Assembly: GCF_963583255.1 (NCBI RefSeq)
Contig: NC_084803.1
Coordinates: 18,363,428 to 18,427,427, forward strand
Direction of reading: 5' to 3'
Origin: Pyrus communis
Lineage: Eukaryota > Streptophyta > Magnoliopsida > Rosales > Rosaceae
Length of the DNA stretch: 64,000 bases
This document shows, in pieces, positions 10,414 to 22,312 of this stretch (position 1 is its first letter; every line of letters starts with the position of its first letter). Position numbers and translations under genes: made by a program. The notes below the pieces were generated by a model. That model did not search any database, was not told where the DNA came from, and saw only the letters and a program-made list of their open reading frames with translations.

Positions 10414-10603
10414 TGCTGAAACTCGGAGTCGAAAACAAACAACGCGCCTAACATTCTCAGTGTCACAACAAACTAGATTATTTTACGTTCTCTCCGTAAA
10501 TCCATTGAAATTTCTGTTGTTCTTTCATCACCCAAGAAGAGATTACGTTGGTTTCTTTGAGGAATATCAAGACGGTGCTTCTCGAATAGAAGAGTGTTTG
10601 AAG

Positions 10604-11649
10604 ATGAACAATAATCAGCCTGATGAAATGCTTAAATGTTCGTCTGCGGTGCCTGAACCGCCATCGGTTACAGTCGGGTTGGATTTTCCGTTGAAGGAGT
10701 TGAAGATGAAGCTCCTTAGGGATGAAAAGGTGTCTATGCTTGTGCTGACTGCTGCTGGAGGATGTGGGAAAACCACCTTGGCTCAAATGTTTTGTCAGGA
10801 TCAACAAGTCAAAGGTATGCTATTTATGATTTCAACTTTTTTTTGGTGAAGTTTTACTCCTAGTTAAAAATTAATACACCATGTAGAGGATTATGCAAGT
10901 AGAACTACCCTTGTCCGCTAATCCCTCCAAACATACATACTAACCAAAATTTGTTAAAGAACATAAAACTACAACGAAGGTGACATGAAACTAAAGCGCA
11001 CGAAAGGAATAGAAAGACCAATATCGGCATGCCCAACAAATACCTAGTAGTAGAGATAGGAACTTGGCATGATTTTCTTTGTACTAGTGGTAAGTTAAGT
11101 TGATGCCTTCCTCTTAGAGTTAACAAGTCTTATAATGAGCTCCTGTTTGATTACTTACTTGATATGAGAATTGCAGACATATCTTGTCAACCTTTTATTA
11201 ACACCTTTCTTACTTTCTGTTTGGATAGATACATTCAAGAATAACATCTTTTTTGTCAATGTCTCGAAAAAGCCCAACTTGGACCTTATTGTACACCAAC
11301 TATATCAACGGAAGGGGTCCGAGCTGCCTGCTTTCGAAAACGAAGTCATGGCAGCTAACTGCTTGCAACAATTTCTGAAGGAATCAAGACAAAATCCTCT
11401 ACTGTTTGTCCTGGATGATGTTTGGTCAGGATCAGAGTCCCTTCTTGAGAAGTTTGATCAATTCAAGTTTTCAAATTACAAGATTTTGGTTACATCAAGA
11501 TTTGCATTTCCAAGATTCGGTTCTTCTTATCATTTGGCACCATTGAATGATGAAGATGCAATGGTTCTTTTTCACCGTTCGGCATCCTTGGAGGATAAGA
11601 GCTCTTCTTACGACGATCTTTCGAGAAAGGTGATTTCTTAGTCCACAAT

Positions 11650-11687
<38 letters not shown>

Positions 11688-13508
11688 GCTTATTTATGCT
11701 CAGAAGAGGGTAAGGAAATCACGTTTGAGCATCCACACACGTTAATGAACTGTGAAGAATGAAAGAGTAGACAGTTTACAATTTTTCATCTTTATGAAAC
11801 AATTTAGATGATTTTCAACAACTTAATCAAATAATAGTAATTGAATTCATTTTGGATAATTAAATTGCAGATTATCAAGCTCTGCAAGGGATGCCCACTT
11901 GCCATTGCATTGGTTGGGAGATCACTTCGCGGCCAGCCTATAGAAATCTGGCAGAAAAGAGTAGTGGAATGGTGCAAAGGTTCATCTATTCTTGATTCTG
12001 ACAAGGATTTACTTGCTTGCCTCCAAAGCAGCTTAGATGCCTTGGATAACGAAAAGGCTATCATCAAGGAATGTTTCCTCGATCTAGGTTCTTTTCCGGA
12101 GGACCAAAGAATTGCTGCTGCCGCCCTCATTGATATGTGGGCGGAGTTATATGGTCTAGATGAGGAAACTCTGACCATTGCCAACCTTCACGAGCTCACC
12201 GCCCGAAGTTTAGCAAATCTTGTTGATACAAGGTAAGTAGGCTCCTCATAATTTTCCATTTCATTATGTATGGCGAACAAAATATAAAAGAAATTAGTAT
12301 TGATCATCCAGGCATGAGAGGGAGGCGGATGGCTATTACACTGAACACTTTGTCACCCAGCACGACATGCTTAGAGAGTTGGCGATCCATCAGGCGAGTC
12401 AAGACCCAATAGAACATAGGAAACGACTATTTATAAACATATGTGGCGACAAAATTCCTAAGTGGTGGACAGAACAAAAATATCAAGCGATCAAGGCTCC
12501 ACTATTATCTATCTCAACAGGTTCCATCAATCTCTTTTTAGTAAATATTTATACATGTGCGCTCGGGACATGCTTGTGCGCGCACGCACGCACATGCTCA
12601 TTCATACTAAGACTTCAATCGGACTTCCACACATTTAAGTTCAACCCACGCTAACATCTTAAAGCTTATTGTTTGCAGATGGAGCCTTCTCAGCAAAATG
12701 GCCAAACATGCAAGCACCTGAAGCAGAGGTTCTAGTTCTGAATTTTCAAACAAAGAACTATGCCTTACCTGAGTTTGTGGAGAAAACGGATAAACTAAAG
12801 GTTCTAATACTAAAAAATTATGGTTTGTTACCTGCTGAACTAGATAATTTTGAACTACTTGGTTCGTTATCAAATCTTAAGAGAATTAGATTAGAACGTA
12901 TTTCAATTCCTTCCATAAGCAAGGTCCTCAAACAGTTGAAAAGTCTGCAAAAGATATCTTTTTTCATGTGTGATATCGGCCAAGGTTTCGTCCAAATTTT
13001 AGATGCACTGCCAAATCTAATGGAATTGAACATTGATTATTGCCATGATCTGGTGCAACTTCCTGCCAACCTTTGTGACCTTGTTCACCTTAAGAAGCTT
13101 AGCATCACCAACTGTCATAAGCTATCTGTCTTGCCTGCAGACATCGGAAAGCTAGTCAATCTTGAACTGTTGAGGCTTAGGTCATGTGCAGAGTTGTTAG
13201 AGTTGCCAGGCTCGATTAGGAACCTTAAAGTTTTGAAATTTCTTGACATATCCGATTGCTTTAGCATAAAGGAGTTGCCCGAGGACATTGGTGCAATGTG
13301 CAGCATGGAAAAGATCAACATGAGCCAGTGTTCAAGACTGAAAGAGCTGCCTGCTTCCGTTATGGATCTTAAGCAGTTGAACGAAGTGATGTGCGACGAG
13401 GAGACGAAAACTTTATGGGAACGCTTCTTGCCATTTCTCACAAACATACGCATAAAGGTGATCAAAGAAGATATCAACCTAAATTGGCTCAACAAGCTTC
13501 CACCCTAA
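10604..13508 (+). CDS. NRG1-like: NRG1-type NB-ARC-LRR protein lacking the RPW8 domain (RNL gene 1)
   Basis: Exons by GT-AG sites and comparison with gene 2: 10604-10814, 11229-11629, 11871-12232, 12312-12520, 12679-13508. They join in frame to 671 codons (670 residues). Visible motifs are the P-loop GGCGKTT (residues 52-58), kinase-2 LFVLDDVW, RNBS-B VTSR, GCPLA and a QHD motif in the MHD position, which is typical of RNLs. The last exon carries about five LRRs. The C-terminal CDEETKTLWERF block resembles Arabidopsis NRG1. The 5' end differs from gene 2 by a 390-bp deletion that removed the old start codon and about 119 codons of RPW8 (scar at 10545-10548). A 1-bp deletion follows near 10580. 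Downstream of the likely transcription start the first ATG is 10604, in frame with the NB-ARC. It may be a truncated, possibly regulatory receptor; expression is unknown. Confidence 0.78.
11648..11687. repeat. (CA)n(TA)n microsatellite in intron 2 of gene 1
   Basis: A CA run passes into a TA run just after the exon 2 donor. The same compound repeat, at slightly different length, is in intron 2 of gene 2 (about 55778-55812), which supports recent duplication including introns. Confidence 0.85.
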
Positions 13509-13936
13509 GGCCATGGTCCTTCCATCAATGAGTATTGGTGCACTGTATGCATCGTGATTATGTTTAATGTTATTTTTCCTTTGTAATTTGCTTCTATTTT
13601 ATGTTTTATATGATTTTAAATAACATGGCAGTACTGTAGAATTATTGTAAGTACTCACCATGGGTATTATTGTAATAACATGTATGCACTCCTCGTTGTT
13701 CAACTCTTCATTGATTCTCCTTTGATTTATCCAATCGATGAATGTTGATTCAATATGCAAAGATAAGTACATGGAAAGAAAATAAGAGTTCAAAAATAAC
13801 TACCTTTTGATTTATCCAATCAATGAGTGTTGGTGCAATGTATTAAACCTAATGGTTGTTTGTACACTCTCTTTTGCCGCTCCTCTCTATCCTCTTACAG
13901 TTAAATAGGCCACATCATTACTGTTTTATTTTAATG
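13509..13936. other. 3' flank of RNL gene 1
   Basis: The sequence after the stop codon is homologous to 57629-58100 behind gene 2 and presumably includes the 3' UTR. No clear gene is seen. The unit 2 copy has small tandem duplications here that unit 1 lacks. Confidence 0.5.
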
Positions 13937-14089
13937 GTAATGTTAAGGATATTAAATTTGTAGATAAAATTTTGCAAATTAAGTGATATAGAAGCTGATA
14001 ATTAGTTTATAACTTAAACGTAGATAAACGTACTTATTCCTATTAGTGACATATCATTTAGTTTGCAAATTTTATCTTCTTAACATTAC
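13937..14089. mobile_element. MITE family M1 (GTAATGTT termini), copy 2
   Basis: This 153-bp element begins GTAATGTTAAGGATATTAAA and ends with the inverted CTTAACATTAC. The arms pair through GCAAATT / AATTTGC-like inner sequence. It lies between gene 1 and its downstream pseudogene. The unit 2 counterpart (from about 58101) keeps only the left half. Confidence 0.65.
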
Positions 14090-14410
14090 TTGTATTTTAA
14101 ACTATTTATTCAAGGGCACAACATTATTTTACTATTTTATTTTAAACTATTTATGCTACAGTACAACATTTTAAAAGCAGCGCAATACCAAATCATATGT
14201 GCTAGAAAATTCGGTTCTTCTCGCCTCCTAATAGCGTGTCAAATGTATTTCCCAGCTTGTTCCTTTTCTTCGGGTGAAATTCATTGCTCGTTCATTAAGT
14301 TGTATATATGTGTGCTGAAACCAACAAACGGCTTACATAACATTCTCACTTTCTCATCAAACTAGATTAACGAAGAGGATTAAGTTTGGAGTCTCTTCGT
14401 TTTGGTAAAT

Positions 14411-15235
14411 ATGCCTCTGGCTTCAGTCGGAATGGGTGCTCTCAGAACGGCATTTGAAATGCTGTTTGATGCTGTAAAATCAGCGCAGAAGGAGAATAAA
14501 ATGTTCCACACCTCCTCCAAGACATCAAATCCACACTGGACTCCCTACAACCACTCATCAAAGACATGGAAAAGTATAACTCCGAAAGAGGGACTGCAAA
14601 ATTTTGCAATACAGATGAAGGAGGGAGCAAGCTTTCAACAACAGTTACATCTCAATCTCATTGGCATTCCCTAATCTAGAAGAAATGAACATTGACTATT
14701 GCACTGATTTAAACGAGTTGCCTGCCGAGATTTGTGATGTTAGTAAACTAAAGAAGCTCAGTGTCACTAACTGTCATAAGCTATCTACCTTGCCTGAAGG
14801 GATTGGAAAGTCAAAAAATTTAGAAATGTTGAGGCTAAAATCTTGCACAGAACTGTCAAAGCTTCCACCTCGATGAGGAACCTTTGAAAGGTAAACTTTC
14901 TTGACATATCTGTTTGCTTCAGCATCAAGATGCTGCCTAAAGACATTGGTGAAATGAGTAGTTTAAGGAAGATCAACATGAGACAATGCTCAAGGTTGCA
15001 AGAGCTGCCTCCATGAGTCATGGGTCTTCAGCAGTTAAAGGCAGTTGTCTGTGATGAAGAGACAAAATACTTATGGGAATCTTTCTCGTTGTGTATCAAA
15101 AACGTAAGGATAATTGTAGCCAAAGAGAATATCAACCTAAATTGGATCTATGGATGCAAATTTCCGCCGTCTTCTCATTTGACGAAAATGTACCTTCAAA
15201 ATATTAACACTTAAGATTAAGGCCAAGAGCCTCAC
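14411..15235 (+). pseudogene. RNL pseudogene: RPW8 start fused to LRR, NB-ARC deleted
   Basis: From ATG 14411 the sequence follows exon 1 of gene 2 (ASVGMGALRT) but shifts frame near 14507 by a 1-bp loss. After the GLQNFAIQMKEGA part it jumps, at about 14630-14655, straight to an LRR segment (FPNLEEMNIDYC, then CHKLSTLPEGIGKSKN) equivalent to exon 5. The P-loop, kinase-2, GLPL and QHD regions and four introns are missing. Further stops occur near 14873 and 15014. The tail (CDEETKYLWESF, INLNW) is still recognisable. The LRR part is clearly more diverged from gene 1 than gene 1 is from gene 2, so it derives from another paralogue. It is unlikely to make a functional protein. Confidence 0.85.
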
Positions 15236-15245
15236 ACACCCACAA

Positions 15246-15723
15246 TGAATTTGGGGGGAGGGGGGTTTGGTCGAAGAATCTCTGATGTCAAAGTTAGAAT
15301 TTGAAAGAGCAAACGTTTAGGAATTTTTGGGGAGAGAATGAATTAGCATTTTAGTGGGAGAACGAGACTATTTATAGGGGTGTGGTTGGCCCTATTTGGA
15401 GAATAGGGATGACCATTATTGGTAGAATTATGAGTTTAATTGCAAGATATTATGTAAAATAATATCTTGCAATTAACTTGGCAATCAATCCTAATTTAAA
15501 TAGGATAATTGATTGTTAACTTTTGAGTGGAGATTTGATGAGGACTGATGAGAGGGATTTGAATAAATACCATTTTGATCACCTTTGACTCTTCCTTGAT
15601 TGAGCTATTATTGTCTGTTGCATGCGTGTGGGAATCTCGGTGTGCCTTTAGGGTAATTTGTCATTTTTGCCCAAAAGTCTACGTGTCACCTCCATAATTT
15701 TCTTGATTATTTTTGGCTCCACA
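15246..15723 (-). mobile_element. Tat-type element, 3' LTR (left copy)
   Basis: On the minus strand it starts TGTGGAGCCAAAAATAATC at 15723, directly after a polypurine tract (AAGTGTGGGGGCATT). The first about 280 bp match the right-hand LTR (37338-37621). The remaining 195 bp, including a TATA box, are only present here. The outer boundary near 15246 is uncertain by some tens of bases. Confidence 0.75.
15368..15377 (-). promoter_or_regulatory. TATA box in Tat 3' LTR
   Basis: On the minus strand the LTR reads CCCCTATAAATAGTCTCGTT, a standard plant TATA box. The matching part of the other LTR (37338 leftwards) is missing, so the 5' LTR of this element has no comparable core promoter. Confidence 0.6.
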
Positions 15724-16553
15724 AATGCCCCCACACTTACTGAGCTGCTTGTAGGAAAGGACAGTAGGTGTAAAGATCTTCCCTTGCTTTAGGAAACATA
15801 ATATTGTTTCCTATTTTGATGTAGATTCCCTCATTAATTGGAAATTAGATCTTTCTAGGAAAGGAAAATAAATTACTTTTAAAGTCTATTTATGTCTACC
15901 TTAAGTAAATGATTAAATCAACTTCAAAGAGCAATTTATTCTACCCTACAAGAGAGCAAAAGCTAGAGGATATTTGTTCCCTCTCCCTTACCAATCTTCT
16001 ACACTTGCCCGTGCAAAGGATCGTCTTTCGTTGTTTTCTTCATCTACACGTTGCACCAAGGTAAGAAAAAAATTAATTTTCCTTGTCTTAATTTTTGGGA
16101 GCTTCAGGACTTGAAATTTGGCTCGACGGGGGTAAAAAATGTGTCAAAAAATGGTTGGGGAGCCACGGCATGGCTGCTGTCGTGGGGCTGCTTGGTGCGG
16201 CGGCGCGGGCCACAGAGGCGAGCTGGGGCTCGACTTAGGTCAACAACCTCTCAGCTTGGGCCGAGATTGAGAGGCACTAGATTTTGGGCTGCTAAGCTTA
16301 GGCCTTTACGGGTGAGATGAGAGAAAGGGAAGCGCGGGGGCGCCAGACCCCCTCTGTTTGGATTGGCCGCGAAGCCTTTGGGTCGAGGGAGAATGGACCA
16401 GGCCGTAGGGCTTGGTCTTGCTGCTGGGCTCCTGCGGTATAGGCCGTGACTTGGTCTTTAGGCCATGGAGGCTGATGTGCTGATTGGTTCTTTTTTTTTT
16501 TTTTTTGCCGCCTAACGGATTTTCCTTACGTCTTTGTAGAATTTCCTCGAGCA
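15724..16553. other. Tat internal non-coding region
   Basis: This lies between the 3' LTR and the antisense ORF. It begins with the polypurine tract at 15724-15740 (minus strand) and includes a GC-rich patch at 16140-16480. Open frames here carry no recognisable domain. Confidence 0.6.
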
Positions 16554-17729
16554 TGTCTTCTTCAACCCACAAGGGTGATGGTGGCGTACCGCTGTTGTAT
16601 CGTCAAGGCAGGTCTTTGAGTAAGGTGGGCTACTTCAAGGATGCTTTACTTCCAAATTAGTTCCGATGACTCATTCAGAGATTTCCTTGAGGCATATAGG
16701 CATGCAATTCCATCTGGGGTATGTGTGAAGCATGTCAAGGAGGGTAGTAGCCATGAGCCATGTAGTGGGCCTCGAAAAGCCATCAAGTTTCACCCCTACT
16801 ACTTCATGTTGGGATTTACTTTTCCCATACCACGTTTCTTCCAAGAAGTGCTTTGTTTCATGAAGTGTGCCCTTGCTCAATACTCTCCAAACGCGATCCA
16901 TGTGATGGTGGGATTCCTCAATCTAAGCCAATTCTTTGACTTGGATTTAACCGTCAATGAATTTTGGTACTTCTTTAAAATAGGCCACATTGAAGGAGTT
17001 AGGTAGCTGCGATCCCACCATAGGTTATTCGATCATTCGAGCAATGGAGATCACAATTGGGCCAAGGAGACTTTGAAGATAAATGGAGAATGGGAGTTTG
17101 ATTCTCCCCTAAGCTGCACGTTCTACCGATTTTCATCACTATTAAGTAGACTGCTTAGTCTCTAGGCTACTTTGTGCTTTTGCTGAGCTACTTTCTAATT
17201 CGTTGATGTCATCCTTTGCTTATGTAGATTTGGAATTCAGCTCAATTCCCGAGACTTCTCCAGATATGAACAAGGTAGATGTTGCCTTAGGTATCCCCAC
17301 TGAGTACAGTGAATGACGTTGGTTACTTAGTCCACTTCGTCGAGAAAAAGGTAAGCTGCTTTTGAGAGATGAGATAAAGCGGATCAAGGGGAGGGCATTG
17401 GCTCGTCCGATCGCTATCGTTAAGCTTGCCGTGAATGAAGGTGGGAAGAAAAGATCTTCCTCGCCTGCTCAAGAGATGCTAGCTGAAAAAAAGTCGAAGG
17501 CTTCCTCCGCTACTCGTGAATGTCTGCCTGTTGCTGATAAGTTTGTGATTAACTTGACTTTTTCCAAGGGGGAGAAAGATGGGGTTGCTAGATCTGCACC
17601 AATGACGCCTGCCATGCCAATAAGCTTTTGTCGTGCCAAAAAGTCTGTTGGGAGCTAAGTTTGGTTCACCTTTGGAGAAGCTTGCTACTATGAAGAGCAA
17701 TAAGGTGGACTCTACTGCTAAAATAGCAC
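16554..17729 (+). pseudogene. Tat antisense ORF, part 1 (Transposase_28-like)
   Basis: It starts at ATG 16554 (MSSSTHKG). After a frameshift near 16640 it continues as ISSDDSFRDFLEAYRHAIP and then FPIPRFFQEVL...HVMVGFLNLSQFFDL. The latter resembles the plant family labelled 'putative gypsy type transposon' (Pfam Transposase_28), which is carried antisense in Tat elements. Coding traces continue past stops (NWAKETLKINGEWEFDS, near 17053-17105) to a Lys/Ser-rich part at 17362-17658. The Athila insertion at 17730 cuts the frame, and the rest resumes at 28715. The protein's function is not known to me. Several stops and frameshifts make this a pseudogene. Confidence 0.7.
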
Positions 17730-19480
17730 TGATAGAATTAAAAGCACACCACAAAGTAGCACACAAATGTCCTATTGATTTTTCTTATTAACACTAAGAT
17801 TTGTCAATTGTAGCATATGAAAATAAGGGTATTTTCCGCAGAAGATTGTTTTATCTAACTACTTAAAATGTCACAAAAACTGGGCTGCTGTCACTACTGA
17901 CCAGCCACCAAAAAATAATTATTAGACCAACTTACATTTATCTAAAGTCTACGAAATTTTATATGCCGATACTAGACACATAGAGCTACACTCACACAAA
18001 TTTTTGGGATTTTTGGAGTTGATTTGATATTTAAATTAAATCGAACAAAAACAAAACAGAGACAAATTTTTGAGTAGTTCACAAATTAAGAAAAACGAGT
18101 TAGGGGAATTGCTATCCACCACCAAATAATCATGCAAACATGTTATGTTTCATTCAAATTCCTTTCATTTTCGGATGAAGATGCTCAAGTTGGCTCAATG
18201 TTAGAACCCAACCTATTACTCTTTCTTATGTAGTATGTTAAGAGAATGGCGTTTTCAACTTAACTTAGTCCCTGACATGCAATCTAGAATGGTATGTTCA
18301 TAGATTTAACAAGTAGAAATCATTAAGAACGAAAAGAGTTTGAGTCATCACAAGGCATCGTAAGTACTAGCGTTGTCTTACTTATCCTAGAAATTGATTC
18401 ACATGTTAATCGCAATTAACAAGTACTACTCTAGAACATATGTAGGTCCTCATTCGACAACGGCAGGCACACACATATTCATAACATTAGAATCCTAGAT
18501 ATGCTTACTAAGTATGCATCCATAGAAAACACAAAAAGAATTCATCAATGAGACAAGTAGTGAACCAATTTTCATCCATTCGTAAAAGTAATTCAAACGA
18601 AATGTCATAACAAACTTGCAATCATATTCGGGGCTTCAAAACAGCCCCTAACTACTAAAAATTAGTTACACATAATTCTCAAATTAAACCAAAAGAAAGA
18701 CATGAGTTTGAGAAGATAAAACCGAGAGAAGAGAATGCCAAGATTTCCTCCTTCCTTTCCTTCCTTTCCCAATGCAGCAGCCTTGCCTTTTCCCCTTGAT
18801 TTGCTTCTTTTTTTTCTATATTTCTTTCACACTTTTCTCCCTCTTTGTTGCTGCAACCTGCAGGTCTTTTTTTCTTTTCTGCTGCCATAGTTTTTTCTCC
18901 ATAACTCACCCCACTAACAGCCATTTAGTGATGACAATAAGTGGGAGGAAATGCTAAAACAATTGTAACTCTTTGGGCAGCCTTTATGCCCATTACTCTC
19001 ACTTAATTTTTCATTTCCTCTGATATTTGAATAGGTGTTAGCTGGCTTGTTCTTGGCTGCATCAGTTTTGGCTGTTAGTTTTATGGGATTTATTGCTTTC
19101 AATGCTTTCTTGTCAGTTACAAATTGCTCAGCCTCCGGGGAACCTTTCAGTGTTAGAACGACCATAACGTTTTCTAGAAAAATGATATTAACAATCCGCG
19201 AAATGCTCCAGAAAATAGATATCCGTAGCTTTCCAAGCATGTAAGGCTCATTCTCTAATTCATTCTGAGCTGTCCGCAACTTGCTTCCAAAGTCAGCTGA
19301 CCTGCACAGGCAGTTTTGACGAATTTATTACTTAAAATTCCACTTGTGTTATTTTTCTTTTCTTTACTTGACAAATCCTACAAAACACAAAAACAAAGTA
19401 AATAACTCAAAAATATAAAGAACTAACTAAGAAAAGACAAGTGAATTTGATATAAAATATATATAAATATAAGCTTATCA
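17730..19480 (-). mobile_element. Athila 3' LTR
   Basis: This 1,751-bp LTR matches 26977-28714 throughout. It differs from the 5' LTR by scattered substitutions and small indels, for example four extra bases near 18010 and about 13 extra bases near 19185. Short open frames inside it are shared by both LTRs and have no recognisable domain. Confidence 0.92.
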
Positions 19481-19497
19481 AATACCCCCACACTTAG
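19481..19497 (-). promoter_or_regulatory. Athila polypurine tract
   Basis: On the minus strand TAAGTGTGGGGGTATT directly precedes the 3' LTR, the usual site of plus-strand priming. A 17-base identical copy of this tract lies at 20189-20205. Confidence 0.8.
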
Positions 19498-20119
19498 CTT
19501 TTGCTAGTCCTCGAGCAAAACAAAGAAGACATGAAAAAGTAGCAACATGAAAAACATTAGCTCCCCACTATGTGACCCTCATAGAATTTCATTCAAGAAA
19601 ACAAATCATCAAGAACCTTAACAAGCATCAAACAAGCTAATCCAAGCTCATCTTCCTTATGCAAATGTTAACAACTACCTTTTAATCATCCTTGAAGTGT
19701 AGTGTGTGTAATAGCTATGCTAATGCAATTTCAAGTTTTGTTTTAAAACACCACATGCAAACTAGTGACCTTCTCACGGGACATACACTCAATCACACAT
19801 ATGTTTAGTTTAACGTGTTTCGCTCAAAGAATCAAATGTGAAAGATCTACCATAAGCTTGAATAAAGATCTCATCTCCACAATCATAATTGCAAAACTAA
19901 AATCAAGAGGACTTTTATTGGTTGTAATGAGGCTTAGGGAGAGGGTTATAGAAATGAAAGGATAGGTAAACACAAGTTCCAAGCTACATTGCAAGCAATT
20001 CTCTTGTTGAGATTTATAAGAACTCAAGCTCTCCAACCACTCTACTAATACCTCCAATCACACCCCTAAACTTTTTATTTGGTTTGTATACAATTTTTCT
20101 TTTTCTTTTTTTTTTCTTC

Positions 20120-20150
<31 letters not shown>

Positions 20151-21388
20151 TTGAACCAATTTTCGCACATAACTAAATACAAACATGAAATACCCCCACA
20201 CTTATTCTTTTGCCAAACTCCTTGAAAGTACTTCACAAACATTTCTCATAAGACAATCTCACATTGCTCACTAGCTAGCTTGGAAAGGGTAAGGAAAAAT
20301 ACTTAAGGTATAAGGGTAGACATATCTGGTGATAAGAAATAAAAGGCTTAACATATACGGCTCAAATTGGCAATCTAATGATATCATTTTTCTTTAAGAA
20401 ACATGCTTATTTGGGCCATGGTGATAAACCTAATGCTTCTATCATTTTCAAGTTCATGCAATCAATGACAAACATTTCGAAAGATCGTTACGCAAGTTCT
20501 AGAGGTGTAAGTCACATAAGTTCATCACACATGAAAGAATAGGAGTGTATGAAAAATGCACACACTTTCGATAGGCTCAAAAACTCACATAGGTTGTATA
20601 TGGCCACTATGTTCACATATGAAGCTTTAAATCATGCTTTAGTTTCACATCAACAAGGCTATGTGCTTTTGGTTTTTCAAAGATGATTAAACATGTACAA
20701 GGCTAACAAGAGAATAAGGAATTTCACACAATACATGCTTACTAAGTTCTTGATCACCGTGGTTCAAATTCAATCCAGTTATATCATTGGGCTGGGAAAC
20801 TAACAAAAATCTAATTCAAAACAATAAAGAAAATAAGACTATTTTTGGATTTTCAAATTTTTTTGAATGTTTTTCTCTTCTTTTGGGTTTTTTTTTTATT
20901 TTTTTTATTTTTAGGGTAAACAAAACTAATTAAGAAAACAAAAAGCAACAACAAGGAAACAAATTAAACCAATTCTTAGTCAAAGGGACGAAAATTTTCA
21001 ATTTGGTCATTTTTTCAATCCTTACCCCCAAACTTAAACTGGACATTGTCCCCAATGTCAGAAAACACAATAATGCATACAATAAAAATAAAATAAAATA
21101 AAATAGAAAGAAACAAAATAAAGGATTTGGACTGAAAACTTCCCCAATTTGCAATAAAATCAAGTGATGACCCCGAAACTTCAATTCTGCAATCAACTCC
21201 AAGGGTGGACATAACCAAAGATTCCTACAAAGAAAAGACATAATTCAGCTTAGCACGCAAGAAAACTCAGAAAACAAAAAACAAACGAAAAATTGAAAAT
21301 GACATAAAAAGACAATGAATAGAAATATTGGGTTGCCTCCCAATAAGCGCTTGCTTTTACGTCCGCAGCCGGACGGTACCAAGAGTAA
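19498..21388 (-). other. Athila non-coding region between integrase and 3' LTR
   Basis: About 1.9 kb without a credible gene. It holds a long poly-T tract with a few C interruptions (20099-20152), a second polypurine-like tract (20189-20205) and a third G-rich tract near 21023. Many Athila elements carry an env-like ORF here; I see none. The block at about 21330-21377, just after integrase (TTGCCTCCCAATAAGCGCTT), resembles a conserved segment I associate with this lineage. Confidence 0.7.
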
Positions 21389-22312
21389 TCATTCAAGTGA
21401 AGCTGGTTCTTGGAAGGGTACAACCTCTACATCATGCTCCGCAAAAGACTCGTAATATGGTTTGAGTCTATGTCCATTTACTTTGAACACGTTTTTGGTC
21501 TTTGCACTTTGGATTTCCACTGCACCATTAGGAAAAATATTAGTTATAACAAACGGACCAACCCATCGAGAACGAAGCTTACCTGGAAATAACCGAAGGC
21601 GAGAATTAAATAGAAGAACTTTTTGTCCAATGGCAAAGCTCTTCCTTGATATCATCTTGTCATAAAATGCCTTTGATTTCTCCTTGTATATTCGACTAGA
21701 CTCGTATGCATCATTCCGGATTTCATCTAACTCGTTCAATTGAAGCTTCCTCTGCTGTCCAGCAACACTCATGTCCATGTTGTAGGATTTGATCGCCCAA
21801 TAAGCTTTGTGTTCTAATTCTATTGGAAGACGACATGGTTTCCCATAAACTAATCGAAATGGGGACATTCCAATAGGAGTCTTATAACCAGTCCTATAAG
21901 CCCACAATGCATCGTTCAAGCGCATGCTCCAATCCTTCCTACTAGGACTCACAGTTTTCTCCAAAATTTGTTTCACCTCACGGTTTGATACTTCTGCTTG
22001 ACCACTAGTTTGCGGATGATAAGGTTTAGACACCTTATATGTGACATTGTACTTCCTAAGCAACGCTTCAAATGTTCTATTGCAAAAGTGACTCCCTCCA
22101 TCACTAATGATTGCTCTAGGTGTCCCAAATCTTGCAAAGATGTTAGTCTTAATAAAATCTGAAATAATTTTTGAATCATTAGTTTTGGTGGCTTTCGCTT
22201 CCACCCATTTAGAAACATAATCCACAGCCAATAAAATGTAAAGAAAACCATTTGAAGATGGAAAAGGTCCCATGAAATCAATGCCCCACACATCAAAGAT
22301 CTCAACAATCAA
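21389..22312 (-). pseudogene. Athila integrase core and C-terminal domain
   Basis: The 307-codon frame carries the rve integrase core: GIDFMGPFP (first Asp), SDGGSHFCN (second Asp) and [14 protein letters not shown] (catalytic Glu), so the D,D-35-E triad is present. The C-terminal part holds the GPF and NGAVEI region of Ty3/gypsy integrases. The integrase would join element DNA to the host chromosome. The frame is separated by a stop and shift from the zinc-finger part upstream (22309-22680), so it cannot be made as part of a normal polyprotein. Confidence 0.9.

Noticed and set aside
19765..19965. Possible env-like ORF of the Athila element
   Set aside because: Only 66 codons, on the strand opposite to gag-pol, without signal peptide or membrane segment.
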